64,000 bases of DNA from Siderastrea siderea (GCA_964030785.1 OZ034978.1:7500595-7564594), one strand, 5' to 3'. Shown: positions 1 to 12,850, counted from the stretch's first letter. Numbers and translations are program-made. Notes: generated from the letters alone by a model not told the origin.

Positions 1-128
1 GCTGGCCGTATTGGCGCGGATGTAGCCGGATTTCACTTCACTGTGAAAAAATCCTGATTTTAGATGGCATAGAAAATGGCGGATTTCTGACTTGATGCGC
101 GCAAAGCACTGTGGGTGACTAGGATCCT

Positions 129-2691
129 TTAAGCTTAACGGCTTATATAAATAGCGACGCTAACAAGCGATTGCGTAAGAGAGCGATGCAAGATTAACCG
201 GAAATTACATGTAATTAAACAGGACACAATAAGCAGACGTAAACAAGATTTATTTCGTGAAGTAAAGATTTATTTCGTGCTATTAGATATATTTTCACCC
301 TTTTCTATTTTTAAATGAACTCCACATACAACGCGTCTGGGCTGCCTCTGGTCGCAGCTTCAGGTCACGCATCGTCCCCGATTCAGTTTCGCGCGCGCTC
401 AACTATCCCTGAAGAAAAATAAATAACTTGGTTCGACTGTTCGCAGTCTAATAACAATTTTAAAATCGGTTATTTTGTAAAGAATAACAAATAAACTATC
501 CTAAACACCGAATGGAAATTGTAGGTTTTTCGTCGTCTACCCTACTTCAAATAATTTACTGACGCTTTTGATGAACACGGCACTAAACGGCAGACAAAAT
601 CGGCAGATGGCAAACGGCAAACGTGAAGAATGGCGGGAAAATCATGATCGCGTGCTTATTTTGCGTTGAGTCTCTTTGAGAGTTTCTCCCTGGGAAACAC
701 AGTTAAAAATTGTGACGACCTGCGTAGTAGGGGATAGAGCAATAGAGAGAGTGGAAACCGTGAAGACAGTAAAGGTGGGGTTTGAGAGTGCTAGAGTGTT
801 TTTCACCTAACCCGCGAAAAAGATACTAAACTAATAAGCACTATTACACACTAATTCCATTGTTTCCTGTTCTTTACCTTTGACTATTGGACATTTATTG
901 TTAGACAATATTTCACAGGTTAACTAAAACCACTCTAATACACAGGCTAATATATAGTTGACCACAGGTGGCCCAAGCGTATAATTGAGTTGTCTGAGTT
1001 TGTATGGAAAACCGAATAATAATGACTTTATTAACGTATCAAGCAAAAATCTAGCAGAGGGGATTCCCCACTGCTAATAGAGGACACCTAACTTTCTAAA
1101 ATACAATCTAAAAAATACAAAACGAATTAGCATAGAGTCAAAGCTAGACACTACAGAGTTAAAATTAAAAACTACTAATGATAACTCACTCAATCATACA
1201 TACTATAAAAACTCCATTTATAATTATCAAAAATTCTACAAATTCTTGTACAGACAATTCCTATCGATAAATGGATGAGCTTCAAAAAGTACTGCTGCTT
1301 AAAAAAGAAGATAAAACATTGCCTGGTGTTGTATTTTGTCCTCGACTGTCCTCCTGTGAAAGTTTAGTGCCACTGGAGAGGTTTTTGGCCGTCTACCCTA
1401 ACAGTAGGGTTGGCATGCGCGGAAAGGAAAAGGGAACTAAATATTCGCATCTTACGCTTCACGCTTGGGAATAATTACCCCTTTCCTTTGAACCTGAAGG
1501 CGTTGGTAGTTTGAAACCTAGGGTGTGTTTTCTTGGACTCTTCTGGAACAAGAATAGGCAGAATGGGGATGATCAGAATTATTGGAATATTATTTTTAAA
1601 AAAAAACCGGTCCTCCAAAAGTGGACTAAAAACCTCACCGCGGATTTTTTTTCCCCAGGCTTGGTGGGAGAATTTAAATTGGCCTGGGATGCGCTGTTAT
1701 TTTGGTCAGCCATTTTGTTACTGCCAAGTGATTGAAAACTTTTTCATTCTTCCCCAAATAGCAGAATACGTGGAATGGCATAAACCACCATTCTAACGAT
1801 TCCGGAACGAGAACAGGTAATAACAAAACGCGCAAGAAGGCTATTCCAAGTATTCTCATTCCAGAACGGTTCCCCCAAAATCGTGCCCCTAGTCTCTGCT
1901 CTCGTATTGAGTTCTATGCAAGTCTGGGGAAACCTGTCCTGAAGGTTTAGTATATATTTACGTGAATTCGCCCACAATAGATTACTCTCTGGCTAGAATA
2001 TATCACTTCTAGTAGCCTAGAAGTACAGAAACCCGAGTTCAGCACCAACAGTTATGGTTCAGTACCCTTTTAAGTTTTACAACCGCAGCAAGTGGTTCAG
2101 TAAGGTATGGATACTAGTGTGGTCAGGGTTTCAAGATACGAGAGTCCTAAATAAGTTTGAGAAGATGAAGGAGTTAGCTTTAAATCAAGGCAAGATGTAC
2201 CTTAAATAAATTTATAGTCAACATGCTAGGATGTGACATGTATATATATATCTTGTGATATGTCAGAATATACCATGTTTTTTTTAGCTGGGAACTGGAA
2301 TGAAACACAGGAGATCACAAGATTCTGTAATTTTTCTTCAAGTCCATTAAGTAGGATCATTTTGAATCCATCAAAATTAGAATTGTTTGTACAACTTACG
2401 TAATTCAATTCAATTCTTGTCCCCCTCCCTCTTTCAATGTTGATACTGATAAGGTATTGGACTGAATCCCAAAATTTGTACAACGTTTACAACGTTGATA
2501 AGGAGAGGAAAGGGACACACAAGGTATGCATTTGAAAACGTATAAAAAAAGACCTTATTGCCTAAGAGTGACTTAACTCTTTTCGGTTGTGCACCCCAGC
2601 TGCATTGTTGGAAACAAAGGTTACTCATCACAAGTTATGAAGTCTTTATTACCGTGTCATTTCATGTAAATACGTATATATACAAAACTGT
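129..2691. repeat. Direct repeat copy 1 of the composite unit
   Basis: This stretch matches 7499-10066 almost base for base, at an offset of about 7370-7376, with only scattered single-base differences and a few small indels. The match starts near TTAAGCTTAACGG and ends after ACAAAACTGTCT. Past that point this copy joins unrelated DNA, while 10,067 onward continues as in the copy near 20,735, so this copy was cut at its right end. Short ORFs inside, such as the 67-codon one at 1271, are identical in both copies but resemble no protein I know. No gene is supported here. Confidence 0.9.
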
Positions 2692-3910
2692 CTCTCACAA
2701 GAGTTCGTGTCGGCGGCCAAATTTTGCCTGCGGGAATTTCGCAATCTGATTGGCCCTTTAACAATAGAGCTGTCAACGGAAGTAAATTGTCTACAAGACT
2801 CGCTCACAATTTCGATCCGACCGCCAACCGCCAAGGAGCAAGTCTGCCGAAGTAAAATGTGTTGCTCTAATAAATTTTCGTCGTTCTAGGAGAATTGTCA
2901 CCATTTCTTTCTCTCCTGAGAATGGCGTTCGGTTTGACGCAAGCTGTCTCTCACAAGGAGCAGAGACGTACAGCAACAGTGAAGTATGTATTCCGTTTTA
3001 TCGCATCGTGTCTCGGAATTTTTCATTTGACGGCTTTCAGCTAGTATTGATAACATGAACAGAGTAGTGGTTGTTTCCACATTTTACGAAACAGAAACGA
3101 ACAGCAGACCAACAAGTATCTTTCGCCAAGAATGATCAACAAGTCAACCGATTGCAATAACGATTTTCAGTTTATTCATTCATTTTTAAATACTTATGTA
3201 GTACTTATGTCGTTTTATTGATCTCTGACATTGACATCAAAGGATCTGACTAGTTTTATAATAAATGTTCTTTGTTTTAAAATTCGCTGCTGTTTAGAGA
3301 TAAAATTCGCTGCTAATCTCAAATATTTATCACTTCTGGAACTAAATTAAATTTACAAAATACTCCTTTGTTTATAAACGGTTTTATTTATATCTTTATT
3401 CTAAAGAATGAAACTAAAGGTATTTCTCTTAATTGCCCAAGGTTTTTTACGCAGAGAATTGGTGACAAATGCGAAGAGAATATTTCCGGATACCACCTGA
3501 AATGGGAAAGGATTCAAGCATGCAGCATATTTTGGTACATGACAACCTCGTCGTGTTTTGAATTTTCATTCAGTTTCAGCTCAGACAGAGCAACCATGTA
3601 CAATACCGGAACCTTCAAGTTAGCAATCGTGTAAATTTGAGGCTTGTGCCTAGAAGATATATCTTATCCTGTGATTTTCTTATTTTGCCGACATTTGCGT
3701 GACTTTTTGCGAATTGCCGTTATGGGAAATTTGCATACCGAGGATCGTGCAGAAGAAATTTTGATTGGCTGCTTTGTTGAATGTCAATCAATCAAAAAAG
3801 TGGGCGGTAGACGTTCCGTAGAAGAATTGTATCAGGCTCTATTTTTCGTTTCGCCCGTCCCGCCTGAATGTTTCACCGAGCGAAACGAAAATAGAGCCTG
3901 ATCGCAGGTT
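2692..3910. other. Unexplained segment between repeat copy 1 and the ORF block
   Basis: This segment has no counterpart elsewhere in the window and no convincing gene. It begins exactly where repeat copy 1 breaks off. It ends with a hairpin, arms 3831-3854 and 3880-3902 (AGGCTCTATTTTTCGTTTCGC against its reverse complement). It may be an inserted element or a scar of a rearrangement. An 88-codon and an 85-codon ORF (3368, 3644) show no recognisable motifs. Confidence 0.5.
3831..3902. repeat. Perfect-arm hairpin
   Basis: Two arms of about 22 bp, CAGGCTCTATTTTTCGTTTCGC at 3833 and its near-perfect reverse complement ending at 3900, flank a 25-base loop. It lies at the junction with the DNA shared with the 16 kb block, so it may mark an element end. 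Confidence 0.8.
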
Positions 3911-4628
3911 AGGCTTTACCCTTTAGAATAATTCAGAATTGGTTGTGGCCTAAAGTAACCTTAAACAGGAAACTTTAGGTATAAAGCCATGTCTTGGTTA
4001 ACCCATGGATGACTTCATGAAGTCTCAAGCAAGCTGTTTCATATGACAGTGGTAATAGAGCCGGGGGGGGGTACTCCCTTCTATGAGCTAGATAGGTATG
4101 TGCAGCGCCAAATGAAGCTGCAGCTGAAGTAGCAGAAGGCAGGGCATTGGTACAAGTAGCTGTTATGGCAGCTGGTCCTGCATTTTCTATCAGCTTTATT
4201 GGCTAGAAAAAAACAAAACAAAAAAGAACTACGACATGAATACAATGTACAGATTAGGATAGGTGCAAACGGGCACGCGATATATACAGGACCGATAAGG
4301 TTTTTTGTATCCACAATTTTGTTTCAAAATGTTGTAACCACAGATGCAAAGATTAAGTGTATTACGTCATCGGTTAAAAATACTTTGAATATACTCATTG
4401 AATATGTTGACTATTCAGTCAAAATAAGAGGCCGAGAAAAACCTGGTCTTACAAAGAGGACATTTGAGGGTCGAAGAGGGATTTGCGCTTAGCCTAGTTA
4501 TGTTGATGAGTTACAAATGAAACACAGTGTTCAATATTCAGATCAATTCACTCATCTGCCATTTTTTTCATTTTTGTCGACACTGTTCAGTTCACGCAGC
4601 ACTGAATTTGATCATGCCCGATTTGTTG
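3911..4628. other. 3' flank of glycosyltransferase-like copy A
   Basis: This flank is shared with about 16,040-16,734 in the other block, including a G-run followed by TACTCCCTTCTATGAGC. It lies downstream of the minus-strand ORF. Short ORFs here (77 codons, 4081-4314 minus) recur in the second block only because the whole block is duplicated. I see no separate gene. Confidence 0.7.
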
Positions 4629-6073
4629 TTATTGTAAATGGGCTGTCACGGATGGACTGCTGGCTCCAGTGTGTTTCCATTTGTTGTGATCCACCAGCAT
4701 AATGTGGTTATCCCTGAACACTTTCAATCCACATCTCTCGCATTCATATCCAAACATCATGTCTTCAAATACGCTGAGTTCTGGTCGATAGTGAACTCCT
4801 TTTGCCGACAGTTCCTTGATGTTGAGAAACACAGCACATTGTGGAGGTTTACATACAAATGGCTCTCCTGTACCAAACGGATTTTGCCTTCTTGGGCTCA
4901 TTGCTACAATTGGGTTGTCTTCTCCCACTGTATGCTTCACTAATCGTTCAATTCTTTCAAAAACAAGTCCAAATTTTAGGTATCTAGTGTCTTTTTTACC
5001 TGTTTGTTCATTCTTAGGTATGTATTCTTGGAACGACATGATACTGTCGTCCAACATCCAAATAAAGTACAACTTCAAACATGAAGCAATTTTCTGTATC
5101 CAGAATCTTGCGTAGCCAACCCCGATTTCATCTTGAGGTAAGCAAATGACAGGGAACAGGTGGCCACAGTACTGCACATATTCCTCAAACTCTGTGGGTC
5201 TTACAACCAGTATCCTGATGGTATTTTCTTCAGTTATGATTTCGTCCTCTGGCCAATTGAGCAGTGCAATCTTTGCCCGGCGAAATGATGGTATGAAAAT
5301 CCATCTTTTACCTTTCTTCTCATCCTTCACACTTGTAATGTGCTTTTTTTCATTAGCTGTAAACCAAGATGCTGAATTGCCAGGTAAATACATATCCATC
5401 ATGTATTCACAGTCAAGGAAATAACGCTTGTCATCTAACGGTTCTTTTTGTTCAAGTGGCAATGAATAGGCCTGCAAGCTTGGGGGTGCATTTTTTTTAG
5501 GCTCTCGTCGATTGTCACTAGCTTCTTCAGTCATTGGGAGTACTTCACTTAAACATGGTATATCTTTGCCAGATCAACCTTTTCAGCGTCTTTTCTAAAC
5601 TCCTTCAAAGCTGGATACGTTTTCGATATTTTGACAGTGTCTTCCATGTCCTTCTCGAGTTTTGGACTTAAAAGATCCCAGGGATGACCGGGTAACCAAC
5701 ATCCAAAAGCCTGTTCCTCGTCTTGTGGTTGAGGTTGAGGTTCCTCGTCTTTAAGCTTGAGGTTCTCGGCAAATGATAAACCAATGGCGTCAATTTCGTC
5801 TTCTCCATCAACTGAGTCGGCTTGGCCGCTCGTTTTCGCGGCTTCGCCACTAGTGCAGACATCTTTGAAAAGTGGCTTTCTTACTTTATCCATTCCCGGA
5901 TTGACGTTTTTCTGAGGAGTTGCGGTAGGCTGTTGATCGGCTCCTCCATTATCCCGGTCTTGTTCTTCGCCTGTGCTTTCCTTTCTGGATCGGGGCTCAT
6001 TTTTTACCCCTGATGTTTTTACCGGCATTTCCTTGGACTTGGAAGAGTACTTACTTGTCTTTTTCTCACTCAT
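4629..6073 (-). pseudogene. Broken copy A of GREB1/TAGT-like glycosyltransferase ORF
   Basis: This is a paralogue of the intact ORF at 16,735-18,330. The N-terminal part (start at 6073, MSEKKTSK) reads open to a stop at 5549. The C-terminal part is open from 5534 to 4629 in another frame. Compared with copy B, the DNA just after the DLAKIY segment has lost roughly 130 bp, which removes the residues around SNIPRF to KVFRIP and shifts the frame. The catalytic-type region is still present (WIFIPSFRRA, DEIGVGYARFW, WMLDDS, FEDMMFGYECE), so decay is recent. A two-ORF or spliced product is possible but not supported by clear splice sites. Confidence 0.75.
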
Positions 6074-6421
6074 TCTTACACACCACACACGCTTCTGTAG
6101 AAAACTCAAAACCAATGGAGTCTTAAAATACTATAAAACTGACCCTTTCAAAATTTTCTGGCGCCGTCTGCTTTTTAGGTTGCTTTCTGGCTTTCAGCCA
6201 GCCGTGGATGTGTCTGTCGGGATGTTTCTCGTACCTTCTTCACCCAAAACTCTTACTTCTCCAGCTCGTACCACAGGTGAAGATTGAGGAACTGCTGGAA
6301 TCGAAAATTATCTGAAATTATAAGTGGTTATGGAGCGACTACAGAATGTAGGCCTCTTCGGGTTCACCTCATTTGCATGTCTCGAAACGCTTTTATCGGC
6401 TTTTATGACTTCACGTCTGAG

Positions 6422-7284
6422 GCCTAGTTTATACGTGGCAGTATCGTCGAATTTAATTCAGACGAATTTAATTCAAGGTCCCTTAAGCAATTAAATTCGA
6501 CGATAGTGCGACGTTTAAATCGAATTAAATTCGTCCGGTGAATTAAATTCGTCTTAGACGTTTTATTCGTCTGGGCAGGACGGATAAAATATCGATAGAG
6601 CGTCTTCAGTTTAAACGACGCTCTAACGACGCGTCGAATTAAATGCATATATTATTTTAATGTATTACAGTGCATCACAATGTATGAAAGGTAATTATCT
6701 CGATATAAGAACAGCGCTGATTGGTTTAAAGTACCTTAGTACCCAGGCAATCCCTTTCCGCTCACTCATTTTTTGGCGCGAATTCTCGAAAACCTAAGAA
6801 CAAACCGAGCTGCAAACCGAGTTGAACTCAAAATAATACTGAAAATATGACATCATGCCAATAATCCGAGTACACCTTCCAGCGTTCATTGCAGTAGCGA
6901 AGAAATTGTATAAATAAAATCGCCGATGTTCAGCGGACGGTTTGTTTACGCGGTTTTAACAATGAAATAAAAGTCACAGAAGATAAGAAAAGCAATCAAG
7001 ATTATCGCGAATGAACTGACATCGGACTAAGCATTGAAACTTAAACGAAAGCTAAGAGAGGACAACGCTGTACAGACGGAAAAGCGAATTTGATTTTCAA
7101 ATTCTCTGTCCTTTAACCGTTTTTTGTGCTTTGACACGCTCCAGTGACATTGGATATGGTTGTTTTTCAATAGTTCAGAGAATTAAATTCGACGTCTAAA
7201 ACGGACTGTGACATAATGTCAACCTATAGACGAATTTAATGTGAATTAAACTCGTCTGAATTAAATTCGACGTATAAACTAGGC
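6422..7284. mobile_element. 863 bp non-autonomous TIR element with empty site
   Basis: The element begins GCCTAGTTTATACG and ends with its exact reverse complement. It is flanked by a 5 bp duplication, CTGAG (6417-6421 and 7285-7289). The paralogous site at 18,646-18,650 has a single CTGAG and no insert, which proves insertion. Inside the left TIR an 11-base insert precedes TCGAATTTAATTCAGACGAA, which follows directly in the right TIR. The interior is built from many copies of an AATTAAATTCG-type motif in both orientations. No transposase is encoded, so it depends on another element. A 5 bp duplication does not by itself assign a superfamily. Confidence 0.9.
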
Positions 7285-7498
7285 CTGAGCGACCATATTA
7301 TGAAACAAATATTGTCACAGTTTTTATGCCCATTTTTGGTCAGAAAGTCAACAGGGGGCCAAGTCGTTATTTTTCTACCTCTGATTGAAAAAAGCCACAA
7401 AAAGTCACTTAAACCAGCCAGGACGAACAGGGGGGCTTTATTTCAAGATATCTCGATTCTTTTATCACCGATTAGTCCGTAATAAATCTCTGCAAACC

Positions 7499-10066
7499 TT
7501 AAGCTTAACGGCTTATATAAATAGCGACGCTAACAAGCGATTGCGTAAGAGAGCGATCCAAGATTAACCGGAAATTACATGTAATTAAACAGGACACAAT
7601 AAGCAGACGTAAACAAGATTTATTTCGTGAAGTAAAGATTTATTTCGTGCTATTAGATATATTTTCACCCTTTTCTATTTTTAAATGAACTCCACATACA
7701 ACGCGTCTGGGCTGCCTCTGGTCGCAGCTTCGGGTCACGCATCGTCCCCGATTCAGTTTCGCGCGCGCTCAACTATCCCTGAAGAAAAATAAATAACTTG
7801 GTTCGACTGTTCGCAGTCTAATAACAATTTTAAAATCGGTTATTTTGTAAAGAATAACAAATAAACTATCCTAAACACCGAATGGAAATTGTAGGTTTTT
7901 CGTCGTCTAGCCTACTTCAAATAATTTACTGACGCTTTTGATGAACACGGCACTAAACGGCAGACAAAATCGGCAGATGGCAAACGGCAAACGTGAAGAA
8001 TGGCGGGAAAATCATGATCGCGTGCTTATTTTGCGTTGAGTCTCTTTGAGAGTTTCTCCCTGGGAAACACAGTTAAAAATTGTGATGACCTGCGTAGTAG
8101 GGGATAGAGCAATAGAGAGAGTAGAAACCGTGAAGACAGTAAAGGTGGGGTTTGAGAGTGCTAGAGTGTTTTTCACCTAACCCGCGAAAAAGATACTAAA
8201 CTAATAAGCACTATTACACACTAATTCCATTGTTTCCTGTTCTTTACCTTTGACTATTGGACATTTATTGTTAGACAATATTTCACAGGTTAACTAAAAC
8301 CAATCTAATACACAGGCTAATATATAGTTGACCACAGGTGGCCCAAGCGTATAATTGAGTTGTCTGAGTTTGTATGGAAAACCGAATAATAATGACTTTA
8401 TTAACGTATCAAGCAAAAATCTAGCAGAGGGGATTCCCCACTGCTAATAGAGGACACCTAACTTTCTAAAATACAATCTAAAAAATACAAAACGAATTAG
8501 CATAGAGTCAAAGCTAGAAACTACAAAGAGTTAAAATTAAAAACTACTAATGATAACTCACTCAATCATACATACTACAAAAACGCCATTTATAATTATC
8601 AAAAATTCTACAAATTCTTGTACAGACAATTCCTATCGATAAATGGATGAGCTTCAAAAAGTACTGCTGCTTAAAAAAGAAGATAAAACATTGCCTGGTG
8701 TTGTATTTTGTCCTCGACTGTCCTCCTGTGAAAGTTTAGTGCCACTGGAGAGGTTTTTGGCCGTCTACCCTAACAGTAGGGTTGGCATGCGCGGAAAGGA
8801 AAAGGGAACTAAATATTCGCATCTTACGCTTCACGCTTGGGAATAATTACCCCTTTCCTTTGAACCTGAAGGCGTTGGTAGTTTGAAACCTAGGGTGTGT
8901 TTTCTTGGACTCTTCTGGAACAAGAATAGGCAGAATGGGGATGATCAGAATTATTGGAATATTATTTTTTAAAAAAAACCGGTCCTCCAAAAGTGGACTA
9001 AAAACCTCACCGCGGATTTTTTTTCCCCAGGCTTGGTGGGAGAATTTAAATTGGCCTGGGATGCGCTGTTATTTTGGTCAGCCATTTTGTTACTGCCAAG
9101 TGATTGAAAACTTTTTCATTCTTCCCCAAATAGCAGAATACGTGGAATGGCATAAACCACCATTCTAACGATTCCGGAACGAGAACAGGTAATAACAAAA
9201 CGCGCAAGAAGGCTATTCCAAGTATTCTCATTCCAGAACGGTTCCCCCAAAATCGTGCCCCTAGTCTCTGCTCTCGTGTTGAGTTCTATGCAAGTCTGGG
9301 GAAACCTGTCCTGAAGGTTTAGTATATATTTACGTGAATTCGCCCACAATAGATTACTCTCTGGCTAGAATATATCACTTCTAGTAGCCTAGCAGTACAG
9401 AAACCCGAGTTCAGCACCAACAGTTATGGTTCAGTACCCTTTTAAGTTTTACAACCGCAGCAAGTGGTTCAGTAAGGTATGGATACTAGCTAGTGTGGTC
9501 AGGGTTTCAAGATACGAGAGTCCTAAATAAGTTTGAGAAGATGAAGGAGTTAGCTTTAAATCAAGGCAAGATGTACCTTAAATAAATTTATAGTCAACAT
9601 GCTAGGATGTGACATGTATATATATATCTTGTGATATGTCAGAATATACCATGTTTTTTTTAGCTGGGAACTGGAATGAAACACAGGAGATCACAAGATT
9701 CTGTAATTTTTCTTCAAGTCCATTAAGTAGGATCATTTTGAATCCATCAAAATTAGAATTGTTTGTACAACTTACGTAATTCAATTCAATTCTTGTCCCC
9801 CTCCCTCTTTCAATGTTGATACTGATAAGGTATTGGACTGAATCCCAAAATTTGTACAACGTTTACAACGTTGATAAGGAGAGGAAAGGGACACACAAGG
9901 TATGCATTTGAAAACGTATAAAAAAAGACCTTATTGCCTAAGAGTGACTTAACTCTTTTCGGTTGTGCACCCCAGCTGCATTGTTGGAAACAAAGGTTAC
10001 TCATCACAAGTTGTGAAGTCTTTATTACCGTGTCATTTCATGTAAATACGTATATATACAAAACTG
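7499..10066. repeat. Direct repeat copy 2 of the composite unit
   Basis: This is the second member of the near-identical pair with 129-2691. It is in the same orientation and lies on the other side of glycosyltransferase-like copy A. Unlike copy 1 it continues past 10,066 into DNA also present at 20,735-22,165. It contains the right half of the foldback repeat described at 18,759-18,898 (around 7769-7820). No gene is supported. Confidence 0.9.
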
Positions 10067-11495
10067 TCTTTTGGAAGACATGAAAATGTGAAACAAGAGC
10101 AGCTTTCTCTTTTATAAGACCTTACTTGCCTTTAACATGTCTGACAGCACAGATTTAACCACCAGATACATTCTTTACAAAAAAAACAGACAACACAACA
10201 AGAACGATAAGTGAAACAAGAAGATAATTGCTTGTATAAAGAAGAGGAAAAGCAAGATATTTTGTGCGCAGTTTCCAAACAAAGGAAAATTCAAATTATA
10301 AGACAGTTGTGATGTCACCTGCCTTATGATTGCTACAACAGAACGATCACACTAACCAAGGCCAGCCAGCCAACATTATAAAGCAAATTTTCAAATTAGC
10401 CAATTTGAAGTCAAGATCAAAACAACAAAATAGCTACAGAAATTCTTCTCAACCAGTTCCCATTCGAAACAATGTGTTGAAAACCTTCGATATCCATAAA
10501 AATTTGTCTGGGTGGCCTTGGCATAAAACGTTTCACATTGAGAGATATTTTTTCTCATAATTTGAAAATTTTTCTATTGCATACTTGGAGCAACAAGACT
10601 CCATGACCCACAATTCTTATAAATTATTCTGAACAATATTATGGACATAAAATCAAGGTCCAAGGGTGTCTGTTGAAACAGGAGTTAACCATAGTGTATA
10701 CAGATGCACTGAAGTGTAGTTTCCAACAAGTCTGAGTCAATATCAGTTATTTACTATCTTACATTATATAGCATCAGTCAGCCTTTGAATGAGTATTATG
10801 TGTTACTGGTATGATTCATCGCAGGGGAAGAACTGATGTTGGTGTTGCTACTACTGGTGTTCTTCTTCTTGAGATGAAATTTGCCTTTTATCAGCGAGGA
10901 AATATAAATGCGAACTTTGGTGTTGTCTGTTTTCTTGATCCAAATCTACAGGCAAATGAATCGCAGAACCACAGATTGTTATGTTATGTTATTTATTTAT
11001 TTACAAATTCACTAAAGGCAGGTAAACAGAGAAGAGGAAATTGCGTCCCTTATGAGGCCTATCTACCCACCCCATCCCCAAGCTGCTGCACTGGTAAGAT
11101 CGACAAATGTCTGCATCAAAACTTTGTAAAGAAAGAACAATACTGTACAGAGATTCAGCATTTTTTATAGTACCAGGTACAGAATTCCATAAGTTATAAT
11201 AGGAGTCATGCAAGCACAAAGTTCATTTGCAGTCTTGCCTTACTTGGACAAACAAATTGAAAGTCATCCAACCTTGTTGGTTACAACTTTGTTGTACAAA
11301 GTTTGTTTCACAGAAATCAAACTTTGTTCAATGCCACTCAACAATATTGATTACCCTAATCAGAATAATTCCGAATTCAACAAAGTTGAACGGAGCTGAA
11401 TGAAAATGTTGGATCTGTTTATTGGGACCTAAATTAAATGAACATTAAATATAAAGCCCTGGCCTGATTAATGATATAATAAATAATAATAATAA
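10067..11495. repeat. Right part of composite unit, shared with 20,735-22,165
   Basis: Alignment by eye with the second block is nearly continuous, including a 119-codon ORF at 10,811 (97 codons at 21,472). That ORF is conserved because the DNA is duplicated and shows no motif I recognise. It ends in an AAT-rich tract where the LTR below inserted. Confidence 0.8.
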
Positions 11496-12609
11496 TGTGA
11501 CCAGGTTCACAAAAACGTGACATTGCATTTTTAGAACAGATTTAGAATTACCTTATGGTAGAAACTATTTCCTTTCTTTAATCAAATCAACCCACATAAT
11601 CTACCACACAGGATTTACATCATGAATTTCCCTTATGTCACACCACCACACCTTGGATAGAATCATAAGAATTTCCTTCTATTGTTTTACCATTTACTGT
11701 TTCCTTATAAAAGAAGTGCAGTTAGTTAGTTTAATTCAGTAGTTCAAAGTGTTCAAGACCTGCACTTACAAGCTGAGAACCCCTTGGTTAAGTAAAGCAC
11801 CCCTTGTGACCTAAGTTGGTGATCCTTTTACTCAGGATTTGGTATGTTACATTTGACCTTGTTATTTGTGTCTAGAGTTTAGGTTTAAGTTCAATATCAT
11901 AGCCAGCATGTACCTATCTTAAGCCAATTGTCTAGTCTTTGCTCGAATCCTCTGTTGATTCATATCCAAATTGTGCCCAGAGCATGTGTAGTTCAAAACA
12001 ATGTATTTGCCTTCACATAAAACTCATTTTGTTACACAATGATGCAAGAGTTCATTGTTGAAATTAGATATTTCACTGTTAGTCTAGCTTTGTTTAACCC
12101 AGCTATGATGACAGATGTTGTCCTGTCTCAAAGCAACAGTTTACAGTTTTCTTTATAGTTCTATGTCTAAGAATCATTCAAATTGCTGTCAAGATTACTT
12201 TATTTCATTATTTTGCTGTGTTAGACTATTATTTGGTATATTTCACTTGTTTTAAGTTAATTCACATTTACTTCTAAGAATAGCTCACTATTAGTGTTTA
12301 AGAGGATTCATGTTTTGCTAGTGTCATGTAATGTTAATTGTTTTGTCATGCAATACTCAGTAGAAATTAGTGAATGATCATTGCAAGACTCGATTTGTAC
12401 TATTACTTGTTATTTCCTTAGCTTTTATATTTTAATTAATTTGTTGTAATATTTTTTAGTGATTTGCTATTGTAATTTATTCTTTTCAGTTTGCAATCAC
12501 CCTTTTTTTGTAACCCTTTCTTTTTTGTATTTCTGCACAAATAAATTTTATTGTGGCTATAAGTCTGTTTCGTTGTTCACTAACAACACCAGAACCTGCC
12601 TCGGTCACA
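11496..12609 (+). mobile_element. Solo LTR, 1114 bp
   Basis: The sequence starts TGTGACC and ends GGTCACA, the TG...CA ends of a long terminal repeat. The corresponding place in the second block (about 22,160-22,165) is uninterrupted AAT-rich DNA, an empty site. Flanking ATAA on both sides is compatible with a 4 bp target duplication, although the AAT tract makes this ambiguous. A polyadenylation-type AATAAA lies near the right end (about 12,540), as expected for plus-strand orientation. No internal retrotransposon genes remain, so it is a solo LTR formed by recombination. The Gypsy or BEL family cannot be told from this sequence. Confidence 0.8.
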
Positions 12610-12850
12610 ATAATAAATTGGAATTAGCAGTGGTACATCCACAAGGTGGCTCTTTACCCACTGTGTCCAGATCGAATTGGAATTTAATGTTGGTTTTTTA
12701 AGGAGAGGGAAAAACCGGAGTACACAGAGAAAAACCTCTCAGAGCAAGGACAAGAACCAACAACAAAACTCAACCCACATCTGAAGATGAGTCTGGTAAT
12801 CAAACCCATGCCACATTGGTGGGAGGCGAGTGCTCTCAGCACTGCGCGTA
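12610..12850 (-). mobile_element. tRNA-derived SINE, copy in first block
   Basis: Read on the minus strand this has a tRNA-like head: a box A-like segment over the GAGAGCACTCGCCTCCC stretch and a degenerate box B (GGTTTGATTACC). A non-tRNA body follows. It is truncated at the box A side at about 12,850, whereas the paralogue at 22,165-22,430 is longer. Confidence 0.6.

Noticed and set aside
1271..1474. 67-codon ORF identical in the two direct repeats (also at 8643)
   Set aside because: Identity follows from the recent duplication; no motif, no family resemblance, and it is not open in the diverged copy near 15,340.
4081..4314. 77-codon Cys-rich minus ORF, repeated at 16,210-16,479
   Set aside because: Lies in duplicated flanks, differs at its start between copies and has no recognisable domain.
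10811..11170. 119-codon ORF conserved as a 97-codon ORF at 21,472
   Set aside because: Conserved only because the block is duplicated; the reading frames end differently and no domain is visible.
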